Shown here piece after piece: positions 35,501-43,559 of a stretch of DNA of 64,000 nt. How positions within the stretch are numbered: position 1 is the first letter of the stretch; every line of letters starts with the position of its first letter. The notes beneath the pieces were generated by a model. That model searched no databases. It was not told the DNA's origin and saw only the letters and a program-made list of their open reading frames with translations. The translations under genes were made by a program, and so were the position numbers. This DNA is from Ctena decussata (Eukaryota; Mollusca; Bivalvia; Lucinida; Lucinidae): positions 18,087,928 to 18,151,927 of the forward strand of contig OZ022513.1 in assembly GCA_963989385.1 (NCBI GenBank), in the 5' to 3' direction.

Positions 35501-38500
35501 CAGAAAACTTGACAAAAGTTTATGCCGCCGAAGCTGACCACATTAGAAAAGCAATACTTAAGCCTCATTTCTGCTAGTTACAGGCAAGACAATAAATAAA
35601 AGTTATTCCACAATAATCATCAGAACTCCTGGAAACAGTTACTGTGCATTTTAAAACAGTTGCATGCAGAGCTTCAGATAAAAGGGCTGTTGAGGATTAT
35701 TCTGGCAGTTCATTTTCATGAAACTTTCTTATTTACAAAAAACATACTTTTGCAAATCACACTGTTTTCGGCTAAATTTTAGCAATCCCACTTCTGAATT
35801 ACAAAAATCAGCCACAGACAGAATTATTACATAGACATATACTATAAACAAGTTTATTGCACAGCTTATTTTTTTTTTCATCTGTCAAGTAAGCTCATGG
35901 TGATAACTTTGCAAAATACTTCCCTATCTTAATTGTTAACATTGTAGGATTAAAATGTCATGGCAGCTCATTTTCATGAAACGTCCTTCCTTACAAAAGT
36001 CATAAAACTTCATGGCTCCAGTCCTGGTTAATTGGTTTACTGTATGTATTCTACGGCACTTCTACAAAACTGTTAAATGATACATGTGTCAGTGCTCCAG
36101 ATGGGAATGGGGATGATTTAGGATTAATTTTCAATATTTGTCAGAAACATAGCAGATATTGTGTGACCCCCATTAGAACCATCTCATCAAGATGGGTCTT
36201 ATGAGGGGTCACATGAGCCATGACATGAGAAAACCAACAAAGTGGCTGTGCGCCCAGGGCAGATTCAGATCAGCCTGGGCATTAGCCCAGTCCAATCAGA
36301 CTCTTTGTTAAGTGTTTAAAGGGTAGCTAAGGGTCTAAGCTACCTCCATGTGGACAGCGAAGACTCTGATCAGACTGGGCGGATGCCCAGGCTGATCTGA
36401 GTCTGCTCTGGGCACACAGCCACATTGTTGGTTTTCTCATGTCGTGGCTCAATTATGTTTTTGTTGTCGGAGGAAAAAGAAACGGTCTTAAAATTATCCT
36501 CAAAACCCCACCATTTCTACACTTTCATGCACTCGCAGAACTCCAGATAAGAAGGGGTAACAGGAATGATTCAAAGATAATTTTTTCTTATTTCTCAACG
36601 AAAACATACATTGTGACCCCTCATTAGAACTGTCTCTGCGAGACGGTTCTAATGAGGCGTCACAATGTACGTTTTGACAGAAAAATAAGGAAAATTATCC
36701 CTAAATTATCCCTGTTACCCCTTCTTATCTGAAGCACTGACTTGTAAGAAAACTCAGGAAAATCCCACTATATTTTGGGGTTTGACTACCGCTTCTTTAA
36801 AAATAACAAAAAACATACCGAGATAGTTCCATTGTCGAGTCCAACAAACAACCTTCTCGTTTCACCATTGTATCCCATACAAGATGCCTCAGCTGAAAAT
36901 TATTTGAATAAAAGGTCACTTGATGTGAAATTGAACCCATCATGAGTGTTCATGATAGGGAGATCTTGAGGGGTGGGAATTTCAACCAGGAATGAGCCTT
37001 ACCTCCTCCCTGGTTGTTATTCCAATTTCAAGGGAGTGCTAAATACATAGGTTGTTTCATGATGGCTCATTTTCCCCCTCAGGAAACTTAAAACCTCAAA
37101 GTTATGTGTCAAGATAGGAAAATCTCAACTTTTTAACCAGTGATCTGATGTAAAGTTTAGCAGCTCAGTAAATTATACACAGTTTCCACCTTGAAAATAC
37201 ATACATGCAGCAGGAAAATAGAATCTGTTGACTATTTGTTGACTATTTACATGTATATCTTACAGAAGAAGAAAACAACATGCATTACAGCTATTAGTGA
37301 TGACATTAAAATTTATTAACATCAAAATTCTATGGCCTGCTGTAAACGCATCCCGTTTTTTCTTTATTTTAAAAGGAAATATTAGTCAAACAGTTAAATG
37401 TCCTGTTGCTAATGAAAGATAGATGTACTTCTATGTGCTGAAGCTTTATCTTGAATTGTTAAAGTCGAAGAAATCATCATTGTTTTTACCATGTAATATA
37501 AAACAGTAAGAAAACAATTCTAGGCCTTTTACGCCACATAAAATAATGTCTTGTTTTCAGAACTTTACGTCTCAAAACTTTTCAGATTCAGTAGGTAGAC
37601 AAACTTTCTTTTTTAATTTTTTTTTTGTTAAGAAAATCTATATAAATGTGCAAATATAGTTTAAAAACTAACTCATAAATCCCATTTGGACTGACAAAAG
37701 TTTGAGGAGACCCCTAAAACATAGGTTTGTAGAGTAACCAGAAACAGGTTTTTTTTGGCCTTTTGGCTGGATCTCACCAGAAACAAATGTGTCATCCTAA
37801 TCATGGTACTATCATGACAGAAGGTGTCTGATACAATACTGTACAACAATACTTTGACCCATTTGGTTAAATGGAAATAACATTAAATTATGCTTTCAAT
37901 GTACAGACTACCAAATTTACGACCTGCTTAGCTGTTAGCTGCATAAAAATATGGCAGACAATTTGCCTTCTTTTTTCTTTTATAAGACAGAGAATTTTCC
38001 CCTCCAAAACAATCTGAAAATCTAAATCTGTCTTATAAGACAGATCTAGGTTTTTGGAATTGTATTGTCTAGCAAGACAGATCTAGATATATGGGATGGT
38101 TTTGGAAGAGAAAAATTTACATGTAATAGCCATGACTGGTTTACCAAACTAATTTGGTATATGGAGAGAAAACCCTGTCATATTGCTAAATAAATCTATA
38201 TAGGGTAGAGGTTTTATAGAATACATGTTGTTGACATTTTGCCTAATCCATCAAGAAGATACTGATTACATTTACTCAGGGGTAAGCCCGAGGCCGGGGG
38301 CCGTATTCATAAAACAACTTAAGTGGTTGCTATGCTGTTGCTAAGGCTAAATTTGTTTGAAGGAGATTTCCTACAACTATGAAATTTGGTCTGGAGGAAC
38401 AGTCTTTGTAAGACTGTTCCTCCAGACCAAATTTCATAGTTGTAGGGAATCTCTTTCAAAGAAATTTAGCCTTAGCAACAGCATAGCAAAGACTTAAGTC

Positions 38501-41500
38501 GTTTTATGAATACGGCCTCGGGTTCTCAGACAGGGAGAAGTTTTGTGGCAATTTCTGAATTTCAGGGAAAAGTTTTATCCAAATTTTGGAGTTTCTATAT
38601 GTTTTATACATTTTGACTTCTCCCTCAGCTCAAAATGGGGAGAAGTCAGTCAGGTTAGGGAGACAATTTCTCCCACTTCTCCCTCTTGGCTGACCCCTTA
38701 TGTACTTGTAATGAAAGCATCTTGTACTTACAGGGCATAGTGTGACAAATACTTGGCCAGTATTGTCCAGTGTCCCTCTTCAACCAAACTCTGACTGTCC
38801 TGAAAATAAAAAAATAAGTAAATAAAGTGTCGTCAACTTTTCTAAAGCCTAGCATTTCATCTAGTGGTCATTTTGTTAATTTTTTTTTCTCAAATACTTT
38901 CAACAAAAATATACTTCCAAACGGTGCCATCTTATGTCAAAATTAGTACCTGTTGGGCAGTTGAACCCATCGAAAGCTTTAGGACCTGATGAATTGCATC
39001 CCAGAGTCTTAAAAGAACTAGCATCTGAATTAGGCCCAATGTTCGCTCATCTCTTCCAACAATCTATTGACTCGGGTGAAATCCCCAAGGAATGGTCTCT
39101 TGCAAATATATGCCCACTCTTCAAAAAAGGAGATAGGTCTTTGGCTTGCAATTACCGACCGGTTTCTCTAACTTGTGTACCATGCAAGTTACTCCAACAC
39201 ATTGTCTGCTCTAATATTATGGCACATTTGGATGAACATAAACTTTTGTCAGACAGACAACATGCTTTCCGTAAGAAACATAGCTAAGAAACTCAATTGA
39301 TCACGGTTATAAATGACTGGGCTAAAATCTTGGATAAGGGCGGTCAGGTTGACACTTTTATCTTGGACTTCGAGAAAGCTTTTGACACTCCCCCTCATGA
39401 ATTACTTACATGTAAGCTATACGGCTATGGTATTGGTGGGAAGACTCTGAAATGGATAGATTCTTTTGTCTGTTACAGGCAGCAGCATGTGGTGGTAAAT
39501 GGAGTTAAGTCGGATTGGGCCCCGGTTTTGTCAGGTGTCCCCCAGGGCACTGTGCTTGGACCATTGTTGTTCTCGTTATACATTAACGATATAACAGAAA
39601 ATATTGACTCAGAATTAAAACTTTTTGCTGACGACTGTGTTTGCTATCGTGAAATCAGAGATATTGAAGACACTGTGAAACTTCAGGAGGATATAGATCA
39701 TTTAGGTTGTTGGGCAAGGAGTTGGGGCATGAGATTTCAACCCGTTAAATGCAATATAATGCAAATTACAAGGAAACGGATCAAGAAGATCAATGCTTCC
39801 TATACCTTAGAGAGAACAGTCCTCAGTAATGTAGAAACTATCAAGTATCTCGGCATAACCATTGCCAATGATTTGAAATGGAACACACATGTCAGTAATA
39901 TTTGCACAAAGGCTAATAGGACCCTCGGCTTCCTCAGACGTAACTTGGCAGCATGTCCACAAGATGTTAAGGAGTCAGCATACAAGGGACTGGTGCGTCC
40001 AGTCCTGGAGTATGGCAGTTCAGTTTGGGACCCTCAAAGTATACTTCTTCAAGATGAACTTGAGAAGGTGCAGAAAAGGGTGGCTAGATTTGTAACGGGA
40101 AATTACACATATGAAACTGGGAGTATGACTGGCATTCTGGAGAAACTTAAGTCGGAATCCCTAAAAAAGAGAAGGAAAGATAGTAGACTTATAATGCTTT
40201 ACAAAGGTCTGAGGGGTGCAGCCAGTATACCCATAAATGACCTTGTTCCCCCAAATAGGCGTACCAGGAATCATCATTCCCTGACAGTTCAAACCCCATT
40301 GGCTGGGACTGACATTTACAAGTCCAGTTTCTTCCCCCAGACTATTAAAGATTGGAATTCCCTGGAAGATTCACTTATTTCTGCTGCTGAGTGTGCAGAG
40401 GATTCAGTTACTAAGTTTTAGAGGTGCAACGATTCACTTCGATGCATCGAAAATCCGGTTCACAAGGGCCGATTCGATTCAGATAACAACTCCACTAATT
40501 TCGATTCGATTCACAACCCCCCGCATGGGCCCTCAATTAAAACGTAAGTCCGTGTTTTAGACCCGCTCTTAATATTATAACGCTGTTTATAACGTAACGT
40601 ACGATTGGTCAGTAATAATTAGGTCATCCAATCAATACGGGTGTTTCGTTTCCTTATCGGTAGGGTTATCAAAATGGCGTCTAACGATGACTCGCAGAAA
40701 CCTGTGCATAAAGATGCACCCCTAAGATAAATAGAAGTGTAAATATAACAAAATAAAGTGATAAACATGATGAATTAAGGTAGCATAAAATCAATCATGA
40801 ATCGAATCGAATTAATCGAATCGAGGTGTCTGAAATCGATAATCGGTCATTGGGTGAATCGTTGCACAGGGCTTCCACTAACTTTCAAAATTTGGAAGTC
40901 CAGACTTCCACGGTGTTAGATTTGGACGTATTGAGAGAATTTTATGGAAGTCCGAAGTTTTTAGGAATGACTTATGCATGGTTTTTTTAACCCCACCCCC
41001 CCCCCCCCCCCCCTTAGACGTCCCTCTCTCTCCCATACTGTAGTGAACTTTTTGTTCTTCGAAAGGAAGCCTGAGCATTTGCGCAGTCTGATCAGAGTCA
41101 TTCCTGTTTGTTTGTGAACAATACGCAAGTCCTCCGAAGACTCGCCGTTGCACTGTCTGCTTATTGCAAAATATTCCCTTTCATTGCCGCCAAATGGGCC
41201 GCGTCGGAAATACGGTGACTTACGGAACGCAGTCTAATCAGAGTCATTCCTGTTAGTTTGTGAACAATACGCAAGTCCTCTGAAGACTCGCCGTTGCACT
41301 GTCTGCTATTGCATAATATTCCCTTTCATTGCCGCCAAATGGGCCGCGTCGGAAATACGGTGACTTACGGAACGTATAATGACACGCTTCCACCGAAGAA
41401 CTCGGTTGTCGCTAGGTCGATGTTCATTATTATTCATGTTAGATGCGAACAAGAAAGACCGGTCTGACTGCTTAGTTGCGCTGGCTGATACGATTGTTAG

Positions 41501-43399
41501 TTATCGGTATGTGTACTGAGGTACCTGTCTCACGGTATGGCACTGCGTCCGGCACGCGTATATACTAGCAGCGGCGTCTTTGATCTTTACATCAAAGAGA
41601 AAGCGTGCTTGACCCATAAACGTGCAGGTAATTGTATATCAACGCTACCGTATATATAATCGCGTAGACCTTGATCAGAATGCGCTATTTCTGTGCACAC
41701 TGTACGGTATTATTTTCGCACTGGGTTGCATGACGATACAACTAGGAAATCGGCGAAATGGACGTTTCAGTATTCGTATTTTCATAGTACCATTAATCAA
41801 AACAATGTATAGTACCAGAGCGTACAACCATAAGACGTCGGAAATAGCGACTAATAGTATTAACAGTGTATCTTCGCTTTGAATCAACACTTTTCGCGGA
41901 AGAGGTTCGTATTCCTAAAAACTCCATTGACGACAGTATGGATCAAGACAAGACCTTCGTTGTAAGGGCAAGCGTTAGTATGAATGTTATGTTCTTAAAA
42001 ACTTTGGATAGAGTTTGTCAATACATGCTTCAGTATTCGTATGGATACATTTACAAACTTTTGAAGTCGGAGTACGCCTTACATATACAGGTCACTTACA
42101 TTCTCGCGATCGTAAAAATAGATGGGCACTTTTCATCCAAAAGCTCAGTCATCGTGATTTGATAAGTTGTTTTGCAGCCGTAAGAGGTTGTATAGATCTA
42201 CGAGTGGGCGTTATTTTGATAATCGTTTTTGACAGGTAGGCGGTCCGACATATATGTTACCTGGTTCAGTGCTCCATACGGACAATCTAGATTGGCCCGT
42301 AGGCAGTCTTTTCGTCTGGCTGACACCTGCGTTAATCCGATCGATTATGACACGTGCTAGAATTTTAAAGACAGTGGCGATATTTTATACGTCGGGACAA
42401 GATCAAACGGCCGTATGTGACAATTATCGGGCGTATGCCAGACGCCAGAGGTCCCATTTCTCGACGTACGGGAGCAAATCCTGGGCGTAATATACGGCCA
42501 TACGCCCGTTAACGGAAGCCCTGGTTGCAGCTCTACTAAGTTTACTTCTCTTATAAGGGCTAGGGACTAACTTCCCTGATTCACAGGTCCTGGTGAATGA
42601 TTGTCTTTGGACGTATCACCAGTAAACAATTCTGATTCTGATCTGCCATACAAGTAGTCAGTCACTTACTGAGAAACAACATTTCTGATATTTTTCTTTG
42701 ATTACAAAAAGATAAAGATCTTGTAAACATTGTAGGACAGAAAATTTTGAATGATAATAACGCACGTGACAGTCATTTGGACGAAAGAGAATACACCGGT
42801 AATTTGTATACACCGGTAATAAGTGTACAAGGGATAATCTTTATTTATAGTCGCTTATTTCATTTAACAACTAACATATTCTCTGTAGAGCTTTTATTGC
42901 GACTCACTAAGATTATATACATATAAACAAGCTGAGCTGTGGATATGTGACTTGCTCAAGGTCACAAGGCCAGGGCCCTGGTGAGGATCGAACTTGGGAC
43001 CCTTTGATCATGAGTCCGTCACACTACCAACTGCGCCACTGCCACAGTTATCTTTTCGCAAAATGTCATGGTTTACAAAGTGCGGGCAACTAAATGGGAA
43101 GCATCATCTGACTGAGGAGTGCTAGGCCATCCATCCCCTTGAGCAAAGACTAGGCGCTGGATCTGTCACCAGCTGGCACCCACTTCCTGTTGTGTTGAGA
43201 CTCCCAGCCTCTGAAACTGACATTCAGCACACAGATTTTCAACTTACTTATCATCACCAACGGTGATGACCCCATCTTCTCGGGGAATAAACACTGCCAT
43301 ATTGATATCATCGCTGACATTGTCGATTTTATTCACTAAAGATGGTTTTCTGACACTTCCATTTGCGCTTTTGTTTGTGGGTTTGATCTCAGCGGCCAT
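23553..43399 (-). CDS. WDFY2: WDFY2/WDFY1-like WD-repeat and FYVE-domain protein (whole gene, 11 coding exons)
   Basis: Family role: a cytosolic beta-propeller protein that binds phosphatidylinositol 3-phosphate on early endosomes through a FYVE finger. Vertebrate WDFY2 is known as a scaffold for Akt and PKC-zeta. Seen here: exons of 152, 68, 74, 55, 151, 113, 127, 106, 233, 109 and 30 nt, 1218 nt in all, giving 405 residues plus TAG. Every junction is GT-AG and every phase matches. WD-repeat sequence fills residues 1-282, the FYVE finger residues 283-360, and the last WD blade residues 361-405, the family's diagnostic order. The protein starts MAAEIKP and ends IWDLSSVLH, close to the ends of human WDFY2 and WDFY1. 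I cannot tell WDFY1 from WDFY2; an invertebrate probably has one ancestral gene. Introns run from 715 to 4448 nt and are full of TEs. UTRs and transcription start were not determined. Confidence 0.95.
23819..24021. mobile_element. F3 palindromic MITE, copy A
   Basis: Family F3: about 203 bp, ends CAGAGCTCTAGATAAGAGGG, centre TGACCCCTCATCTGAACCGT then CTCGAYGAGACGG. Perfect 7-bp duplication ATAAATC at 23812-23818 and 24022-24028. In WDFY2 intron 10, just upstream of the last exon. Confidence 0.95.
24491..24693. mobile_element. F3 palindromic MITE, copy B
   Basis: Complete. 6-bp duplication ATCCTC at 24485-24490 and 24694-24699. Very similar to copy A, 470 bp away. Confidence 0.95.
24737..24914 (+). 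mobile_element. SINE family S2, split by hAT-like element C
   Basis: Head CATAGCTCAGTGCCTTAAGA and body through AAGTCATCCATCTATC. The sequence resumes after 25840 with a second tail copy (25848-25890). It lies in WDFY2 intron 10. Confidence 0.85.
24923..25832. mobile_element. 910-bp non-autonomous hAT-like element C
   Basis: Ends CAGGGCTACAGAAAT and its complement ATTTCTGTAGCCCTG. Perfect 8-bp duplication ATTTGAAC at 24915-24922 and 25833-25840. Subterminal AATCGGTCC words are inverted at both ends. No transposase frame. It is inserted in the tail of a SINE whose remainder resumes after 25840, within WDFY2 intron 10. Confidence 0.92.
25919..26133. repeat. Duplicated hairpin: two copies of a 90-bp palindrome
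   Basis: Palindrome with arms TCAAACTACTGATATCTCAA and centre TTTTCTGGGACCAGAAAATT at 25919-26013, repeated at 26047-26133 with only one change (TTTAAG versus TTTGAG). In WDFY2 intron 10, 57 nt past the exon 10 donor. Confidence 0.9.
26191..26299 (-). CDS. WDFY2: WDFY2 exon 10 (residues 360-396)
   Basis: Encodes [20 protein letters not shown] and a stretch ending [11 protein letters not shown], matching human ATFHDSKHNIVHV and LLTSGTDKVIK of the last WD blade. Acceptor TTCTAG, donor GTAACC. The protein needs only one more strand (WD dipeptide), supplied by exon 11. Confidence 0.95.
26503..26579. mobile_element. F2 short palindromic element, copy 2
   Basis: Arms GGCAAATAGTGTAAACTCTG and its complement ending TTTGCTCAGACCT; centre GCTCCTTGACGAGC. 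In WDFY2 intron 9. Confidence 0.87.
27020..27195 (+). repeat. Dispersed repeat 3' end with (GACGCN)n run
   Basis: GACGCCGACGCGGACGCGAA and GCTGACGCTGACGCC at 27105-27142, then TTCAGGCGAGCTAAAAA. The same type of end (GGTGAGCTAAAAA) closes the repeat at 9503. The Ala/Asp-rich frame is a translation of this run. In WDFY2 intron 9. Confidence 0.7.
27552..27787. mobile_element. F1 palindromic MITE, copy 9, beside the WDFY2 exon 9 donor
   Basis: Complete and well preserved. Its right end lies 12 nt from the 5' splice site of WDFY2 intron 9 (27799). Confidence 0.94.
27800..28032 (-). CDS. WDFY2: WDFY2 exon 9, FYVE zinc finger (residues 283-359)
   Basis: The complete PI3P-binding FYVE finger. Signatures seen: WQEND near the start, the basic RQHHCRKCG patch and RVCDDC. 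Zinc ligands are Cys292, 295, 319, 322, 327, 330, 349 and 352, so all eight are present. PFFWN and GYEYDVRVC are family-specific. Acceptor TTCTAG, donor GTAAGT. A family F1 MITE (27552-27787) ends 12 nt from this donor. Confidence 0.97.
28112..28437. mobile_element. 326-bp TIR element rich in AGCGCT
   Basis: Ends GGCGAGTTGCATAACG and CGTTAAGCAACTCTCGCC. The interior repeats AGCGCTACGTAGCGCT and contains the inverted pair GCAACGGTATGTTACAAAAA / TTTTGTAACATACCGTTGC. In WDFY2 intron 8, 80 nt from the exon 9 acceptor. Confidence 0.82.
28470..28810. repeat. Repeats of a TCTAGATTTTTG unit and poly-C tract
   Basis: CTTAAGACAGATCTAGATTT and ATCCATCTTTTAAAAGG blocks, with poly-C at 28723-28741. Related blocks at 9850-9920 and 37965-38115 point to one family of imperfect hairpins. 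Confidence 0.6.
29158..29360. mobile_element. F3 palindromic MITE, copy C, beside the WDFY2 exon 8 donor
   Basis: Complete. Duplication ATCCT at 29153-29157 and 29361-29365. Intron 8 starts at 29376, so 11 bases separate donor and duplication. Confidence 0.93.
29377..29482 (-). CDS. WDFY2: WDFY2 exon 8 (residues 247-282)
   Basis: Encodes [20 protein letters not shown] and a stretch ending [11 protein letters not shown], matching human VQALSYAQHTRQLISCGGD and VVWNMDVER. Acceptor TTTCAG, donor GTAAGG. The target duplication of a family F3 MITE (29158-29360) ends 11 nt into the intron. Confidence 0.95.
29529..29743. mobile_element. F1 palindromic MITE, copy 10 (diverged)
   Basis: Left terminal 20-30 bp missing; core and right end TTGTGGCTC present. 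It lies in WDFY2 intron 7, just upstream of the exon 8 acceptor. Confidence 0.82.
30250..30977. repeat. Dispersed repeat ending in a TATACCCC hairpin, longer copy
   Basis: Starts GAGCAAGTGAGCAGGGGCTC, internal blocks ACTTAACACAAAACTTTRA, ends CTATATACCCCTCGACATAC then ATGTCGGGGGTATA. Shares both ends with 3293-3664. In WDFY2 intron 7. Confidence 0.82.
31060..31172. mobile_element. F5 hairpin element, diverged
   Basis: CTTAAAGGAAAAGATTTGCT, CCTATGGCACAA and the right flank AGAAGGGAGACAAA. In WDFY2 intron 7. Confidence 0.6.
31237..31472. mobile_element. F1 palindromic MITE, copy 11
   Basis: Complete, with GAGCCGCGAC and GTCGCGGCTC ends, in WDFY2 intron 7. Confidence 0.94.
31604..31735. mobile_element. 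130-bp palindrome
   Basis: CGAAGTATAAACTACACTGG and GTAGTTTATACTTCGACAAC arms, centre GAACCCCAAAGGGGTTC. A half-site (AGTATAAACTACATTAAG) recurs at 31960. In WDFY2 intron 7. Confidence 0.8.
32200..32326 (-). CDS. WDFY2: WDFY2 exon 7 (residues 205-246)
   Basis: Encodes [20 protein letters not shown], then [20 protein letters not shown] and GH. The motif DNSII(V/M)WDIGGR is nearly invariant in WDFY1/2. Acceptor GACAG, donor GTAAGT. Confidence 0.95.
32379..32449. mobile_element. F2 short palindromic element, copy 3
   Basis: Arms GCAAACAGTGTAGACCCAAT and its complement; centre GATGCCACAAGATGCGGCATC, a different loop from the other copies. In WDFY2 intron 6. Confidence 0.85.
32871..33094. mobile_element. 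MITE-like repeat G, copy 2
   Basis: Same order of words as copy 1 (CAGTTATCCCCATTCTTATG to AAGTGCATTATAAT), about 80 percent alike by eye. In WDFY2 intron 6. Confidence 0.82.
33108..33251. mobile_element. F3 palindromic MITE, copy D (left-truncated), beside the WDFY2 exon 6 donor
   Basis: Left end lost; the centre CATTAGAACCGTCTTGCCAA and right end ending GGAAGCACTG remain. Intron 6 starts at 33260. Confidence 0.9.
33261..33373 (-). CDS. WDFY2: WDFY2 exon 6 (residues 167-204)
   Basis: Encodes [20 protein letters not shown], then KI and a stretch ending LITTLKGHS, matching the human [15 protein letters not shown] and ITTLKGH blade. Acceptor GATCAG, donor GTGAGT. A family F3 MITE ends at 33251, leaving only nine intron bases between donor and MITE. 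Confidence 0.94.
34089..34239 (-). CDS. WDFY2: WDFY2 exon 5 (residues 117-166)
   Basis: Begins [11 protein letters not shown] and carries [20 protein letters not shown] and [16 protein letters not shown]. Acceptor TTACTAG. The first GT after SA (GCATG/GTGTTT) would join to exon 6 as TGA, so I place the donor at CTAGA/GTATCC. That gives [10 protein letters not shown], which aligns without gaps to SAWASCLQYD of human WDFY1. The donor GTATCC is weak, so the exact end is the least certain junction of the gene. Confidence 0.88.
34366..34549. mobile_element. F1 palindromic MITE, copy 12 (left-truncated)
   Basis: Lacks the left terminal repeat; core and right arm (GGGCGCACAACCACATTG to CAGGGCTC) remain. 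In WDFY2 intron 4. Confidence 0.85.
34758..34965. mobile_element. F3 palindromic MITE, copy E, beside the WDFY2 exon 4 donor
   Basis: Complete. Duplication AGTTA at 34753-34757 and 34966-34970. The right duplication is part of the exon 4 donor (minus-strand GTAACT). Confidence 0.95.
34972..35026 (-). CDS. WDFY2: WDFY2 exon 4 (residues 99-116)
   Basis: Encodes [18 protein letters not shown], matching human EFILSEDYNKMTPVKNY. Acceptor TTTTCAG; donor GTAACT (34971-34966). A family F3 MITE (34758-34965) begins directly after these six intron bases, and its target duplication AGTTA overlaps the donor hexamer. Confidence 0.93.
35085..35487. repeat. Minisatellite, 18/24-bp alternating unit
   Basis: Units CATGTCACTGCCTGGTCA with an optional TGTCTCA inserted. 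All three plus-strand frames stay open, giving three long artefactual proteins. In WDFY2 intron 3, about 60 nt upstream of the exon 4 acceptor. Confidence 0.96.
35488..36091. other. Intron 3 sequence, no gene
   Basis: AT-rich, with an F3-like half end at 35665-35700 (CAGAGCTTCAGATAAAAGGG). Confidence 0.5.
36092..36213. mobile_element. F3 palindromic MITE, copy F, split by F1 copy 13
   Basis: Starts CAGTGCTCCAGATGG and runs through TGTGACCCCCATTAGAACC to GAGGGGTCAC, where the F1 element enters. A piece of the right arm (ATGTTTTTGTTG) follows at 36454; the right terminus is missing. Confidence 0.85.
36214..36450. mobile_element. F1 palindromic MITE, copy 13, nested in an F3 MITE
   Basis: Complete copy sitting in the right arm of the F3 element that starts at 36092, directly after GAGGGGTCACAT. 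In WDFY2 intron 3. Confidence 0.92.
36535..36739. mobile_element. F3 palindromic MITE, copy G
   Basis: Complete: CAGAACTCCAGATAAGAAGG to CTTCTTATCTGAAGCACTG. In WDFY2 intron 3, 80 nt from the exon 3 donor. Confidence 0.92.
36819..36892 (-). CDS. WDFY2: WDFY2 exon 3 (residues 74-98)
   Basis: Encodes [20 protein letters not shown] then NGTIS, matching the human blade with [15 protein letters not shown]. Acceptor TTTTCAG and donor GTATGT. It ends in phase 0. Confidence 0.95.
36893..38299. other. WDFY2 intron 2 sequence, no gene
   Basis: Only the TCTAGATTTTTGG-type hairpin repeat at 37965-38115 stands out. Confidence 0.5.
38300..38517. mobile_element. 218-bp palindromic MITE
   Basis: Ends GGCCGTATTCATAAAACAAC and GTCGTTTTATGAATACGGCC; centre GGAACAGTCTTTGTAAGACTGTTCC-like, arms almost perfect. 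In WDFY2 intron 2. Confidence 0.9.
38732..38799 (-). CDS. WDFY2: WDFY2 exon 2 (residues 51-73)
   Basis: Encodes [20 protein letters not shown] followed by MP, the most conserved part of the first WD blade (human [20 protein letters not shown]). Acceptor TTTTCAG precedes 38799 and donor GTAAGT follows 38732. It is 4448 nt downstream of exon 1; that intron holds the nested LINE and hAT-like elements. Confidence 0.95.
38934..40418 (+). pseudogene. Non-LTR retrotransposon reverse transcriptase fragment (CR1/jockey-like)
   Basis: 5'-truncated LINE ORF. Readable RT landmarks in order: [35 protein letters not shown] (catalytic Asp), [25 protein letters not shown] (the YADD-type catalytic box), then the thumb-like [16 protein letters not shown] and [13 protein letters not shown]. 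The frame is broken once by TAA at 39285-39287 and cut at its 3' end by the hAT-like insertion at 40419. No endonuclease domain lies upstream, so it is a dead copy. It sits in WDFY2 intron 1 on the strand opposite to the gene. Confidence 0.92.
40867..42523. mobile_element. hAT-like element B, nested in element A
   Basis: Ends are CAGGGCTTCC..AAC and its complement GTTaacGGAAGCCCTG, with the CAGGG start typical of hAT termini. Direct repeat GTTGCA at 40861-40866 and 42524-42529; removing the element and one GTTGCA restores the right end of element A. The 1657-bp interior has no recognisable transposase and includes a 146-bp tandem duplication. Confidence 0.8.
41084..41374. repeat. 146-bp tandem duplication inside element B
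   Basis: Two head-to-tail copies, starting CAGTCTGATCAGAGTCATTC at 41084 and CAGTCTAATCAGAGTCATTC at 41230, each ending TGACTTACGGAACG. Only a few substitutions separate them. Confidence 0.85.
42536..42650 (+). mobile_element. 3' end of the same LINE, displaced by the hAT insertion
   Basis: After the right target duplication CTAAGTTT the LINE resumes in the same reading frame for a few codons, then a short 3' UTR ends in a repeated ATTCTG motif, a tail type seen in CR1/L2 LINEs. It is separated from the coding part only by the nested elements. Confidence 0.7.
42930..43047 (-). mobile_element. SINE family S4 (tRNA-derived), truncated
   Basis: Minus strand: GTGGCGCAGTTGGTAGTGTG (A box), anticodon-like CTCATGA, B box AGTTCGATCCTCACC, then CCTTGAGCAAGTCACATATC. 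In WDFY2 intron 1, 0.2 kb from exon 1. Confidence 0.75.
43248..43399 (-). CDS. WDFY2: WDFY2 exon 1 (residues 1-50)
   Basis: ATG at 43399-43397 in a strong context (ACAAAATGGCC: A at -3, G at +4). It encodes MAAEIKP, then a short Ser/Lys-rich stretch, then [18 protein letters not shown], which corresponds to NMAVIVPKEEGVISVSED in human WDFY2. The donor GTAAGT follows at 43247-43242. The exon ends with two bases of a codon that exon 2 completes as Lys. Confidence 0.95.
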
Positions 43400-43415
43400 T
43401 TTGTAAAATTAATGA

Positions 43416-43425
43416 ATCACGTGAC
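43416..43425 (-). promoter_or_regulatory. CLEAR-like E-box upstream of the WDFY2 start
   Basis: Minus-strand GTCACGTGAT, a 9/10 match to the CLEAR element GTCACGTGAC bound by MiT/TFE (TFEB) factors and a perfect CACGTG E-box, 17-26 nt above the ATG. It is either core promoter or 5' UTR. Its regulatory role is inference. Confidence 0.35.
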
Positions 43426-43559
43426 AATTATAAAATTACCCGAAAGTGTATAGAACTGCCAGTAAAGGAGCGAGACTACTCGCATGTTTCCGAAACTGGC
43501 AGTATGTTAGAACAGTCAAGACACTGAGCAAAAATGAAAGATAGTACTTACCTTCCTGT

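Larger units (their letters stand above)
40419..42535. mobile_element. Non-autonomous hAT-like element A, inserted in the LINE
   Basis: Terminal inverted repeats TAGAGGTGCAACGATTCAC (left) and its complement with one mismatch (right, ending CTCTA at 42535). Perfect 8-bp target duplication CTAAGTTT at 40411-40418 and 42536-42543, the hAT signature. Interior rich in ATCGAAT words and no transposase. It is interrupted near its right end by element B, so its own length is about 450 bp. Confidence 0.88.
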
